From NCBI GenBank assembly GCA_002841605.1, contig PHAF01000005.1:1-25070 (forward strand): 25,070 nt of DNA. The letters are read 5' to 3'. The notes beneath the pieces are model-generated. The model made no database searches, was not told the origin of the DNA, and saw nothing but the letters and a program-made list of their open reading frames with translations. Source of the DNA: Firmicutes bacterium HGW-Firmicutes-10. Its GTDB lineage: Bacteria > Bacillota_I > Bacilli_A > Erysipelotrichales > Erysipelotrichaceae. The translations under genes and the position numbers were made by a program. Below are positions 1 through 8,018 of the stretch, piece by piece. Each line of letters starts with the position of its first letter. Positions within the stretch are counted from its first letter, which is position 1.

Positions 1-426
1 ATGGATTTGATTTTCATATTTTTTCTTAAGTTTCAACAAAGCTTCCATGCCTTTTAATCCGACACTGCCATCGACATCCACATTGGTACGCCAATGAAGT
101 GTTCCGCCCTTTATTGCCTTATTGATCATTTTCTCAGCTCTTAAAGTAATATCTTCGACCGTAAAACTCTTCTTCATTTCATAGGTCAACGCACCTTTTT
201 GTGGGCCTGTGCCTTCTTGATAAGGTTGTTGTTCGTTTAAAAGACATTTATCGAGATGGGTATGACAGTCCACAAAGCCTGGTATCGTTACTTTGTTTTG
301 AGCATCGAAAACAACGATGGCATCGCCATACACTTTGTTATCGATATCAACGATAAGGCCGTCCTTGATTGCAATGTCAACGATCACACCATTGACATTT
401 GCACGACGAATCAATATGTCTAGCAT
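1..426 (-). CDS. Cytosine-deaminase/AtzC-like amidohydrolase, N-terminal part only
   Basis: This is the N-terminal 142 residues of a metal-dependent amidohydrolase; the rest lies beyond the window edge. Residues 1-50 form the small beta-rich start typical of the superfamily, followed by the metal-binding HTHLD motif (H55, H57, D59). A later RTNVDVDG segment (about 113-120) resembles the RTHVDV segment of cytosine deaminase, with Asn in place of His. Cytosine deaminase and the s-triazine enzyme AtzC share this layout, and both remove an amine from a ring carbon. The ATG lies one base past the TAG of the ring-opening hydrolase, so the two are almost certainly co-translated. Inference: it feeds a deaminated heterocycle into the ring-opening step. 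The catalytic C-terminal half is not visible, so a dihydropyrimidinase-like or other amidohydrolase role remains possible. Confidence 0.75.
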   Translation of the reverse strand, partial: MLDILIRRANVNGVIVDIAIKDGLIVDIDNKVYGDAIVVFDAQNKVTIPGFVDCHTHLDKCLLNEQQPYQEGTGPQKGALTYEMKKSFTVEDITLRAEKMINKAIKGGTLHWRTNVDVDGSVGLKGMEALLKLKKKYENQIH

Positions 427-427
427 A

Positions 428-1525
428 CTAGTCAGCCTTTACGATGGCTGCGACCAGATTCGATCCTAATGGACCTTGATGTTCAAATCCGGCGGAAGCC
501 AATATCATGGTATCACCAATCATTGCCCCAACGATGGCATTAATGACCGCTTTCGCAATGATTCCCTTATAACCAGCTAAGAAGTCTGATTTCATCGTTG
601 TACGACGACCACGTATCGAACCCATGGCATCTGCTCCAGCATTAATGAAAACAGTAGCAATACGGTCCCGTTGATCTTGCGGGATCACTTCATCAAAAAC
701 CAATCCTGCAGACTTGAATGCGGTTTTTGCGCCATCGACATCCAATGTATCTTTCATAACGCCTGAACCAATCTTATATTTACTTACTGAAGTTTTTGAA
801 TTTCCCATGACGATGACTTTGCATGCAACTTGCTCATTGCCTGCAGAAGTTGATGCTACTTTTGAATATAAGTTCCAATTTGAGCAAATAGCCGCATCTG
901 TAACATCCTCATCGCTGATCTCGCCTAAAGCTAGCGCAACACCTAATGCAGAAGCCCCTTTGGACTTCGCCCCGGCATCCGCAAAATTGGTTGATACAAC
1001 CTTTTTACCACGACTCACAGCATCAGCAACGCGGGCAGCGGTCAAGTTTGGACATTTAACTTCAACACAATGAACATCACTCACATCTTCGATACCTGCT
1101 TCTACCATTGCATTTTTAACTGCCTCAGCAACCAAAAGCACTTGTGTACGGGTTCCGTATTCCTCTGGCAATAACACGCGTGTCAATTGAATGCCCAATG
1201 ACAAACGTTTCTCGGTTGTTTCGACTGCCTCGACTTCTTTACGCGTAAATACTGTATAGTGCGGACTCATTAAACCACCGGTCAAACCAATCATTAACAT
1301 CGGGATTTGATCCGATACTTCTTTGCGTGTTCGATTCATTTTTTCGGAAAGCATCAACTCGAAATTCAGTGCACTATACCCGCGAGCATACCCATCACCT
1401 TCGGTTTGTGCAATGATCGCACAGATTTCCTTTGGATCAACTGTGCCGTTTTCAATCAGTTTTGCTAATTCAGAGACATCATCCGGTCCTGCCATAGGCA
1501 GACGAAACACATTTACATCTTTCAT
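428..1525 (-). CDS. Ring-opening amidohydrolase (cyanuric acid hydrolase / barbiturase family)
   Basis: At 365 residues it has the length of the AtzD/barbiturase family, enzymes with three similar domains that hydrolyse a cyclic imide such as cyanurate or barbiturate without a metal at the reaction centre. Visible family features are GGLMSPH near 83-89, a Lys in VEVKCPN (K157), a Ser in SAGNEQ (S227), and a third-domain SAGFEHQGP near 344-352. K157 and S227 sit almost exactly where the Lys-Ser dyad is reported in characterised cyanuric acid hydrolases. The first domain reads LTGG where I remember a Ser-containing SGGTEG in the family. A GGAGGAA ribosome binding site lies 5 bases before ATG and overlaps the end of the upstream DUF1116 gene. 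The family call is strong; choosing among barbiturate, cyanurate or another ring is not possible from sequence. Confidence 0.88.
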   Translation of the reverse strand: MKDVNVFRLPMAGPDDVSELAKLIENGTVDPKEICAIIAQTEGDGYARGYSALNFELMLSEKMNRTRKEVSDQIPMLMIGLTGGLMSPHYTVFTRKEVEAVETTEKRLSLGIQLTRVLLPEEYGTRTQVLLVAEAVKNAMVEAGIEDVSDVHCVEVKCPNLTAARVADAVSRGKKVVSTNFADAGAKSKGASALGVALALGEISDEDVTDAAICSNWNLYSKVASTSAGNEQVACKVIVMGNSKTSVSKYKIGSGVMKDTLDVDGAKTAFKSAGLVFDEVIPQDQRDRIATVFINAGADAMGSIRGRRTTMKSDFLAGYKGIIAKAVINAIVGAMIGDTMILASAGFEHQGPLGSNLVAAIVKAD

Positions 1526-1526
1526 A

Positions 1527-2936
1527 TTATTCCTCCATTTGTTTATATAGTGTTTTTAAAGCTTCTTTAAACATTGGCAATGGTGCCCGGGCAACGCCTG
1601 CACCCACCATACCACCACCGGCTTTTTTGCTGGCAATAGCTGTGTTGATGACTGGTAAACTACCTGACTCAACTACTTTAACGATGTCGATCCCTAGTGG
1701 GGATCCGCGGAAATCCATATTTGGAATTGAGTACATCGCACTCTCTCCCAAACATATTTCATACATCTCCTTTGTATAGTTCAATGCATCCGAAACAGAA
1801 CCTGCCCCTAAGAATTTAACGATAGCTGGAGCTGCTGCCATTGCAAAGCCTCCAACACCGCCTGTCTCCATAATAGCACTGTCACCGATATCCGGATTTG
1901 CGTCTTCTTCAGTATAACCCGGGAAATAAAGTCCCACGACTTGTGCTGCAGGAGCAATGAACCACTGATCTTTTAATCCGCTGACTCTTATTCCTATATT
2001 GACACCATTTCTTGCCATCGCCGTAACCATCGTAGAATATGGGATATTGTGTGCCGAATCAGCTGAAGCTTTCATAGCCGCCATCGCAAAATTCAAGAAA
2101 AATTGGTCATTGTTTGTGGTCAAGAATCGGGCGATCTCTGGTAATTGAGATGAATCCGTTACTTCACACAAAGCAGCCATAATCGCTTTTAGAAAAACGG
2201 ATGTTGATGAGTTATTGCGCATGTGGAGCTCATCACCCATATTCAGAGCTTGTGAAATAAGAACTTTCAAATTGATCGGGTCTTTATCCACGACTCTCTT
2301 CATCGCAGGTGCAAGCACGTTTTCAATCCACTTTAATCGGCGGACCGTGTTCTCGCCATAAGCCCCAAATCTTGCGACATCTCCTGCACCTTCATTGAAG
2401 GTGGAATATGCCATGTTTCCTTCATCAAGATTCTTCACACATAATAGAGGCATTGAATAAGATATGACTCCTGTCATTGGACCTACACATCCGTAATGAT
2501 GGCATGGCTCAAAATGAATCTTCGACTCTGCCAATTGGTGAGCCTGTTCATCATTTTCCGCCAGACCTTCATACTTAAGTGCTGCATATACCGCGCCTTG
2601 CATAGGAACACACATATCCACGAACTTAATCGGTGGTCCGGCATGCAAAAGTGTGAAGCGGTCGATTGATATCGCTTTGTATGCCGGTATGACATCCACC
2701 CAAACAGGAGATGCATTGTTGATTTTGTTAAATGCTTTTTGATTCGCTTTAATTACTCTAGGATCACTTTTCAGAGCATCCACGATTTTTATTATCTCTG
2801 GATCTCCGCCTGCACGAGGTTTCCACTCGACATGACCCGCATCTACATTCTGTTGTTGTAATGTCAGATAGAACTGTTCCAATCCGACATTGAGTACATT
2901 CAATTTTGATCCAAACAGATCTTTGACTGAACTCAT
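1527..2936 (-). CDS. ylbE: DUF1116 protein, AllG/YlbE-type carbamoyltransferase subunit (copy 1)
   Basis: This 469-residue protein belongs to the DUF1116 family. Its E. coli member YlbE (AllG) is a subunit of oxamate carbamoyltransferase, together with FdrA and YlbF, and makes carbamoyl phosphate from oxalurate. Segments shared with the second copy in this operon include HAGPP, VGPMTG, YSMPL, MGDELHMRN, NDQFFLN and a long block around FPGYTEEDANPDIGDSAI. The copies differ beside VGPMTG: this one has EPCHHYGC, with Cys and paired His, and the other has RNNHSMGA. The start has an AGGTGA site a few bases upstream. One base separates its TAA from the ring-opening hydrolase. It lies after the roughly 480-bp gap, so it may have its own promoter. 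Function as a carbamoyl-transfer subunit is family knowledge; its substrate is unknown. Confidence 0.85.
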   Translation of the reverse strand: MSSVKDLFGSKLNVLNVGLEQFYLTLQQQNVDAGHVEWKPRAGGDPEIIKIVDALKSDPRVIKANQKAFNKINNASPVWVDVIPAYKAISIDRFTLLHAGPPIKFVDMCVPMQGAVYAALKYEGLAENDEQAHQLAESKIHFEPCHHYGCVGPMTGVISYSMPLLCVKNLDEGNMAYSTFNEGAGDVARFGAYGENTVRRLKWIENVLAPAMKRVVDKDPINLKVLISQALNMGDELHMRNNSSTSVFLKAIMAALCEVTDSSQLPEIARFLTTNNDQFFLNFAMAAMKASADSAHNIPYSTMVTAMARNGVNIGIRVSGLKDQWFIAPAAQVVGLYFPGYTEEDANPDIGDSAIMETGGVGGFAMAAAPAIVKFLGAGSVSDALNYTKEMYEICLGESAMYSIPNMDFRGSPLGIDIVKVVESGSLPVINTAIASKKAGGGMVGAGVARAPLPMFKEALKTLYKQMEE

Positions 2937-3415
2937 AATATCACCTGCTTTCTTACTTCATTCGACAGAACGAATAAATCTGTTCATGCCGATATCCTTT
3001 TTTATTTCTCGAAGATACATTTCTCTAAAATACGGGTGTTGTTGATTAAGCGAACAAATGCATCTTTGGCAGTAACACACAGCTTTTCTGATGATTTAAT
3101 GACCTTCTTGACCAAAGTTTGATCATTAATGTATTTCAAATGCCTTGCTTACGATTGTACAGCCATTGACTATACATCGAATAATTTTCTGATCAGTCTC
3201 CATATACATCAACTAAGCCATAATATCATGAACAGATTATTAAAGGATATTGATAGTATTTATAAACCCCAAGTCAGCAATCAAATTAAGCTAAAGACTG
3301 AACTTATTTTCCGATATATGTGTGTGACATCCTCAATCAGACTGTTCTACTTCTCCAATATAGTCTTTCGTAAAATAGATCTCATTTCTTTCAATTTCTT
3401 TATATACACATTATC
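2937..3415 (-). other. Gene-poor gap inside the operon, possible decayed reading frame
   Basis: No intact gene is visible in this AT-rich stretch between the permease stop and copy 1 of the DUF1116 gene. On the minus strand, protein-like fragments follow one another but switch frame: LIEDVTHIYRKISSVFSL from about 3340, LNLIADLGFINTINIL from about 3290, METDQKIIRCIVNGC from about 3203, then INDQTLVKKVIKSSEK, which runs to a TAA at 3002. The alternation between two frames suggests a small gene broken by several frameshifts, although chance open stretches in AT-rich DNA could look the same. I recognise no family. A plus-strand frame from 3129 crosses into the permease and looks accidental. No convincing terminator or strong promoter is visible. 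Confidence 0.3.
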
Positions 3416-5023
3416 CTATAATACTTGTGTAATAAATAATATCGCTCCAACAATGACAGCCGCTGTTACCGTAATCGGCAGTACCTTCTTTAACACGATG
3501 CCTTCTTGACCTAAAATCCCAGCGGTCGTTGTACCCAAAATAACGTTTCCCGGGCATATCGTATTACCGATAGCTCCACCAGCAGTTTGTGCGCCTAGAA
3601 TCGCTGCAACATTGAGCGACAACAATCGAGCGGTTGTTAATTGAAATTCTCCAAATAAGATATTTGAAGCCATGTTCGAACTGGTCATAAATGCTCCTAA
3701 CATACCAACGACAGGCGCCAGGATAGCATAACTCTTACCAAAAGTTGATGCGATACCTTGAGCCAGAATAACTGTTTGACCAGTACCACCCATGATTCTT
3801 GACATAAGAATAAAGCCAAGAACAGCAAGTGCGGATGGTAATGTCTTATGCAATGATCGTTTCAAGACAGCCTTGCCACCCTCTTTTTGAATCCAACCAT
3901 GCTTCTTGAAGAACACGTATCCAATGTAGGAGGATACAAGCAAGAACATACCGGCATGTGTCAAGGGTGAAAAAGGAGAAAATGATGATGTCGCAGCATT
4001 AACATATCCAAATCCAGTCATCGTTTCCGGGAAAGCGAAGCCAAATTTTATTTGGCCTAAAAATCGTTTGATTGGTTGAATAAGAAGAATAAATAGTGTG
4101 ATAAAGGTTAACACATAATAAGGTAAAAATGCTTGATGCATCGACATATTTTTAGGATAGTCTTGAACGTCACCATTGTTTTTGCGGTTCATGACTTTAC
4201 TATCCTCGATTCGCCACGGCTTGCCATACATCTTAGTTCTGCCAATCAGCAATATAGCGACTAGTGACAAAACAGCTGGAATAAAGGCCGCTAGTGTCTG
4301 ATTTACTTGACTAAGTAGCAACTGGCCACCACCTTGTATAAGCGAAATGACGATAACTACCGGTAATCCACGAACAAGTCCCTCTTTTTTACCATAAATC
4401 CAGCATATAGCGATTCCGGTGATAAAATTCCACACCCAAATAAAACTTGCTGCCCAAAATGCGGTTTGAAGTAGCAGTACCGGATCAGCAGCAAGATTGG
4501 TTTGTAGAACAAGTGCATCCCAAGCTACAGCTAAAGTACCAAAAGTGTTTGCCCATGCATGACCGATTAATGGGATTAAAACAGCCCAAATCGGTGTGAC
4601 ACCAATCCCTACAAGTAAAGGTGCACCTACTGCGACCGGCACACCGAATCCGGTGATGCCTTGAAGAAAACTCATAAATACCCAACCCAAAGCAATAACT
4701 TGAACTAGTTCGTTTGGAGTATACTTTTGTAATCCGTTGCGAAACACTACAAAAGCTTTAGCTTCGCTCACAACCTCAAACAAAAGAATGGCTGGCCATA
4801 CCACAATAAGTACGACCAATGTACTCCACACACCTTTAAAGCTTTCAATAAGAACCAGAAACAGGTCAGCCTTGTAAAAGAAAAGTCCTGTTAACAGTGC
4901 AATGGCAAATCCGATAGGTGCCGCCTTGGTTGCGCCCCATTGAAATCCGACCATTAAGACAAGCAAAACGATGATGGGCAATGCGGCTAAACCCCACATT
5001 CCCAAATTCAAAGGAATATTCAT
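3416..5023 (-). CDS. LctP-type (L-lactate permease family) membrane transporter
   Basis: A hydrophobic protein of 535 residues with about a dozen membrane segments. The blocks ITGFGVPVAVGAPLLVGIG and IGHAWANTFGTLAVAWDAL match the conserved regions of the LctP lactate permease family, secondary carriers for small carboxylates. The frame is open as far as 5227, but that would overlap the DUF1116 gene by about 180 bases. ATG at 5023 has GAGGATCAGGAG just upstream and leaves a 22-base gap after the previous stop, so I start there. Its place between two carbamoyltransferase genes argues against lactate as the main substrate. It more likely carries the acidic substrate or product of the pathway, for instance a ring imide, a ureido acid or an amide acid; that is inference. 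The charged loop after about residue 255 is ordinary for the family. Confidence 0.82.
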   Translation of the reverse strand: MNIPLNLGMWGLAALPIIVLLVLMVGFQWGATKAAPIGFAIALLTGLFFYKADLFLVLIESFKGVWSTLVVLIVVWPAILLFEVVSEAKAFVVFRNGLQKYTPNELVQVIALGWVFMSFLQGITGFGVPVAVGAPLLVGIGVTPIWAVLIPLIGHAWANTFGTLAVAWDALVLQTNLAADPVLLLQTAFWAASFIWVWNFITGIAICWIYGKKEGLVRGLPVVIVISLIQGGGQLLLSQVNQTLAAFIPAVLSLVAILLIGRTKMYGKPWRIEDSKVMNRKNNGDVQDYPKNMSMHQAFLPYYVLTFITLFILLIQPIKRFLGQIKFGFAFPETMTGFGYVNAATSSFSPFSPLTHAGMFLLVSSYIGYVFFKKHGWIQKEGGKAVLKRSLHKTLPSALAVLGFILMSRIMGGTGQTVILAQGIASTFGKSYAILAPVVGMLGAFMTSSNMASNILFGEFQLTTARLLSLNVAAILGAQTAGGAIGNTICPGNVILGTTTAGILGQEGIVLKKVLPITVTAAVIVGAILFITQVL

Positions 5024-5045
5024 ACTCCTGATCCTCTCTATAACT

Positions 5046-6461
5046 CTATTGACTGTACTTATCGCCAAACGCTTCAAGCGATTTGATGAAACAATCCAGC
5101 GGCGCACGTACGATACCAGCCCCCACTTGACCGATACCCGGTTTTTTATGCGCCATCCCTGTATTGATGACAGGCGTACTACCTGTTTCAACCACTTTGC
5201 GAACATCGATGGCCGTTGCTGTACCAACGAAGTTCATGGTCGGAATGACGAAATGCGGACTCAAACCGACACATATATCTTGCATTTCTTTTGAATAGGC
5301 AATCGCCTCGTCAACCGAACTTGCACCAACAAATCTGACTACTGCGGGGGCGGAGCCCATTGCGAATCCACCTATACCGAACGTTTCTACGATTGCGCTG
5401 TCTCCAATATCCGGATTCGCATCTTCTTCTGAGTAACCGGGAAAATACAAACCTTTGGGCTGATTGACCGGAGCCTCAAACCACTGATCGCCAAGTGCGC
5501 TAATCTTGATACCGAAATTCGTACCGTTACGGCTTAGTGTTGTTACAACTGTGCTGTTTGGAATATTTTTGACAGGATCGCAAATTGCTTTACCCGTGGC
5601 CATAGCGATATTAAGGAAGAACTGATCATTTCCGGTCACAAACTCAGTGATTTTCAATAATTCAGCTTTATCTTCCACGACTTGTACGAGATACTTCATG
5701 ATTTCCCTGACAAACAATGAACTTGCTCCTGTATTGCGCTGATGCATTTCATCACCCATCGCAAGAGCCTTCGCTACGATGACCTTCAACGAAATCGGAC
5801 CGGACACTGCCAAAGCTTTTTTCATTGCCGGCCCTAACGATGTTTCTAGCCATTTTAGTCTTTCGATGACTTCGTGTCCGTTTGCGCCAAAGCGCATGAC
5901 TTTACCTAAACCTTCATTAAATGCACAATACGCTTTATTTCCATAGGAAGTATTGGTTACTTCCCAAAGTGGCATCGAATATGTCACCATGCCTGTCATC
6001 GGACCGACAGCACCCATGCTGTGATTGTTTCTGAATTTAATCTTACCGGATTTTACCAGTTCTTCAGATTCTTCTAAACTATTTGATAGTCCTTCGTACA
6101 TAATGGCTCCAAGGATTGCGCCTTGCAAAGGACCGCACATATCATCCCAAGCCAACGGTGGACCTGCATGACCAATCGTATACTTATCCATACCCTCAAT
6201 TACTTCATATGCAAATTTGATATCTGTTAATACCGGCTCGGCATTGTTCATGGTATCAAATGCTTTTTTGTTTGCTTCTTCAATCTCAATCGTATTCAAC
6301 TTAGCTAATAAAGCTGCCAATCTTGCATTGCCACCAGCAACCGGACGCCACTCGACATGAACTGCCGATACATTTTGCTCAACGACGGTTTGATAGAAAG
6401 TTTCCAACCCGACATTCGTCACTTTTAGGGACTGATTGAAAAGTTCATTCACTTTTGACAC
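5046..6461 (-). CDS. ylbE: DUF1116 protein, AllG/YlbE-type carbamoyltransferase subunit (copy 2)
   Basis: This second DUF1116 protein (471 residues) lies directly after fdrA, the arrangement expected of the oxamate carbamoyltransferase subunits AllF-AllG. The start is GTG, chosen because AGGGGGAA sits about seven bases upstream, overlaps the TAG of fdrA, and gives an MSKVNELF opening that aligns with MSSVKDLF of copy 1. The family blocks are intact: HAGPP, VGPMTG, MGDEMHQRN, NDQFFLN, and the FPGYSEEDANPDIGDSAI region. The two copies are clearly paralogous over their whole length but diverged, so this is not a recent tandem duplication. They could form a mixed complex with FdrA or serve different carbamoyl acceptors. 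Assignment to the family is firm; the division of labour is unknown. Confidence 0.87.
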   Translation of the reverse strand: MSKVNELFNQSLKVTNVGLETFYQTVVEQNVSAVHVEWRPVAGGNARLAALLAKLNTIEIEEANKKAFDTMNNAEPVLTDIKFAYEVIEGMDKYTIGHAGPPLAWDDMCGPLQGAILGAIMYEGLSNSLEESEELVKSGKIKFRNNHSMGAVGPMTGMVTYSMPLWEVTNTSYGNKAYCAFNEGLGKVMRFGANGHEVIERLKWLETSLGPAMKKALAVSGPISLKVIVAKALAMGDEMHQRNTGASSLFVREIMKYLVQVVEDKAELLKITEFVTGNDQFFLNIAMATGKAICDPVKNIPNSTVVTTLSRNGTNFGIKISALGDQWFEAPVNQPKGLYFPGYSEEDANPDIGDSAIVETFGIGGFAMGSAPAVVRFVGASSVDEAIAYSKEMQDICVGLSPHFVIPTMNFVGTATAIDVRKVVETGSTPVINTGMAHKKPGIGQVGAGIVRAPLDCFIKSLEAFGDKYSQ

Positions 6462-6473
6462 GATATGTTCCCC

Positions 6474-8018
6474 CTAAAGTCTTTCCAGAATGCGAGCTGC
6501 CAACTGAGCCGCTTGTGCATTGGTCGGAAGAACGATGATACCAGCGTTTTTAAGCTTTTCTACTTGATCGCTTAGTACTTGTGGATCTTTTTCCGTACCG
6601 CATACTGAAGCAATATAGGTGACATGACGATTGCTTTGTAACTCTTTCGCTTGTTGCACTGCCGCAGATACTGCCCCCGCCGGATCCTCGTGACTTCCAT
6701 AACCTAAAACACAATCCAGTAAGATGACCGCTGTTTCGGGATCAGATGCTTCCTTTTTAATGCGTTCCGAACGTAATTTCGGTTCAATCATCGGATGCGG
6801 CATCCCGTCAGTGAAGTAGTCGTCACCCATATCCAATACCGTATTTTCCAAGCTAACTTCGACATCTTTTAAACCAAACTCTTTGTTCATAGCAATATTG
6901 GAATAAATATCTCCAACCTTTGCATCGAGGATCAACATTCCTTCATATGCCAATGTACCTCCGGTATATAAACCGCGTAGATACTTCTGACCTTGAAGCT
7001 TTGATACTTCACTTTCAACTAGTCCATTCAATTCTTCTTCTGAGTAAAGTTGAAGATCAGTTGTCAACTCCCCTTTAGATAGTTTAACTAACTGTTTTGC
7101 AGCTTCTTCAATCGTTTCCGTCGCGATAGTATCCGTACCTTCTACTAAGCTTGGATCTCCGCCTAAGAAACATGCTACGACCGGTTTAGCTATTGTTTTT
7201 ACTTTATCTAAAATCTTGACCATGACTTCCTTTGCGGGAGGTTTGGAAACAATACCGATGACTTGGGTTTCTGGGTCATTGGCTAATGCATCTAAGGCTA
7301 GCAACATCATTTTCCCGCCGATGTCTTTCTTTAAGTCGCGTCCACCGGTTCCCAGAGCCTGTGAAATACCGCCACCTAATTTATCGATAATAACGGTCAA
7401 CTCTTGCAATCCTGTTCCGGAAGCAGCGACTAGTCCGATATTCCCTTTGCGAACGACATTGGCAAAACCGAGTGCCACACCATTGATGATTGCTGTTCCG
7501 CAGTCCGGACCCATCATCAACAGATTATTCTCAACAGCGTAGTCTTTTAGTTCATTTTCTTCATCAATCGTGATGTTATCAGAGAACAGCAATACATGCA
7601 TACCATTCTTTAGGCACTTCATGGTTTCAGCAGCAGCAAACCTGCCGGGTAAAGACACAATAGCAAAATTCAAACCATCCATTTTCTTGACTGCTGCATC
7701 AATGGTCTTAACTTTGATTTTACTGCTATCATCACTTGACTTATTCTTGTTTTCAAACTGTTCATCCAATGTTTTAATTGCTAAATCAATAACTTCCTGT
7801 GACACAGCTTTGATACCGATGACTAAGTCATTGGCTGACACTTTGCTTGCCAATTCTTCAGTTAGGATTCCAGAACTCTTCATAAGTTCAATATTGTGGT
7901 CAGTACCCATCATTACTGCAGCTTCCTGAACACCACTTATTCCGCCCAACTTGCTTGAAAACAACATCAATGTTACTGAATCAAAGTACGCATTGTGTTT
8001 AATAATATTGTGAATCAT
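6474..8018 (-). CDS. fdrA: FdrA-type carbamoyltransferase subunit (AllF-like)
   Basis: A 514-residue FdrA homologue, slightly shorter than the E. coli protein. FdrA resembles succinyl-CoA synthetase alpha and ATP-citrate lyase domains, yet the E. coli version works as a subunit of oxamate carbamoyltransferase rather than as a CoA ligase. Visible motifs in order are MGPDCGTAI (169-177), a Rossmann-type LVAASGTGLQE (196-206), LGTGGRDL (222-229), YTGGTLAYE (351-359), GDDYFTDGMPHPMIEP (398-413) and DCVLGYGSHEDPAG (435-448). The ATG overlaps the TAA of the DUF2877 gene (TAATG), with AGGGAGG about nine bases upstream, so translation is coupled. No carbamate kinase, the usual next step giving ATP from carbamoyl phosphate, is in the window; it could lie beyond position 1 or elsewhere. 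Confidence 0.92.
   Translation of the reverse strand: MIHNIIKHNAYFDSVTLMLFSSKLGGISGVQEAAVMMGTDHNIELMKSSGILTEELASKVSANDLVIGIKAVSQEVIDLAIKTLDEQFENKNKSSDDSSKIKVKTIDAAVKKMDGLNFAIVSLPGRFAAAETMKCLKNGMHVLLFSDNITIDEENELKDYAVENNLLMMGPDCGTAIINGVALGFANVVRKGNIGLVAASGTGLQELTVIIDKLGGGISQALGTGGRDLKKDIGGKMMLLALDALANDPETQVIGIVSKPPAKEVMVKILDKVKTIAKPVVACFLGGDPSLVEGTDTIATETIEEAAKQLVKLSKGELTTDLQLYSEEELNGLVESEVSKLQGQKYLRGLYTGGTLAYEGMLILDAKVGDIYSNIAMNKEFGLKDVEVSLENTVLDMGDDYFTDGMPHPMIEPKLRSERIKKEASDPETAVILLDCVLGYGSHEDPAGAVSAAVQQAKELQSNRHVTYIASVCGTEKDPQVLSDQVEKLKNAGIIVLPTNAQAAQLAARILERL

Noticed and set aside
714..1073. Plus-strand open frame opposite the ring-opening hydrolase.
   Set aside because: It is antisense to a well-supported gene and shows no family features; the same applies to the other long antisense frames, for example 7216-7542 and 7570-7929.
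3129..3509. A 126-codon plus-strand open frame.
   Set aside because: It has no ribosome binding site or recognisable domain, runs antisense into the permease end, and its composition is that of AT-rich noise.
3416..5023. Straightforward lactate permease annotation.
   Set aside because: The family fits, but no lactate-use gene is nearby and the gene lies inside a carbamoyltransferase operon, so the substrate is left open.
5024..5227. Extended N terminus of the permease reading frame (start near 5227).
   Set aside because: It lies inside the DUF1116 copy 2 coding region in another frame, is not membrane-like, and ATG 5023 has a good ribosome binding site.
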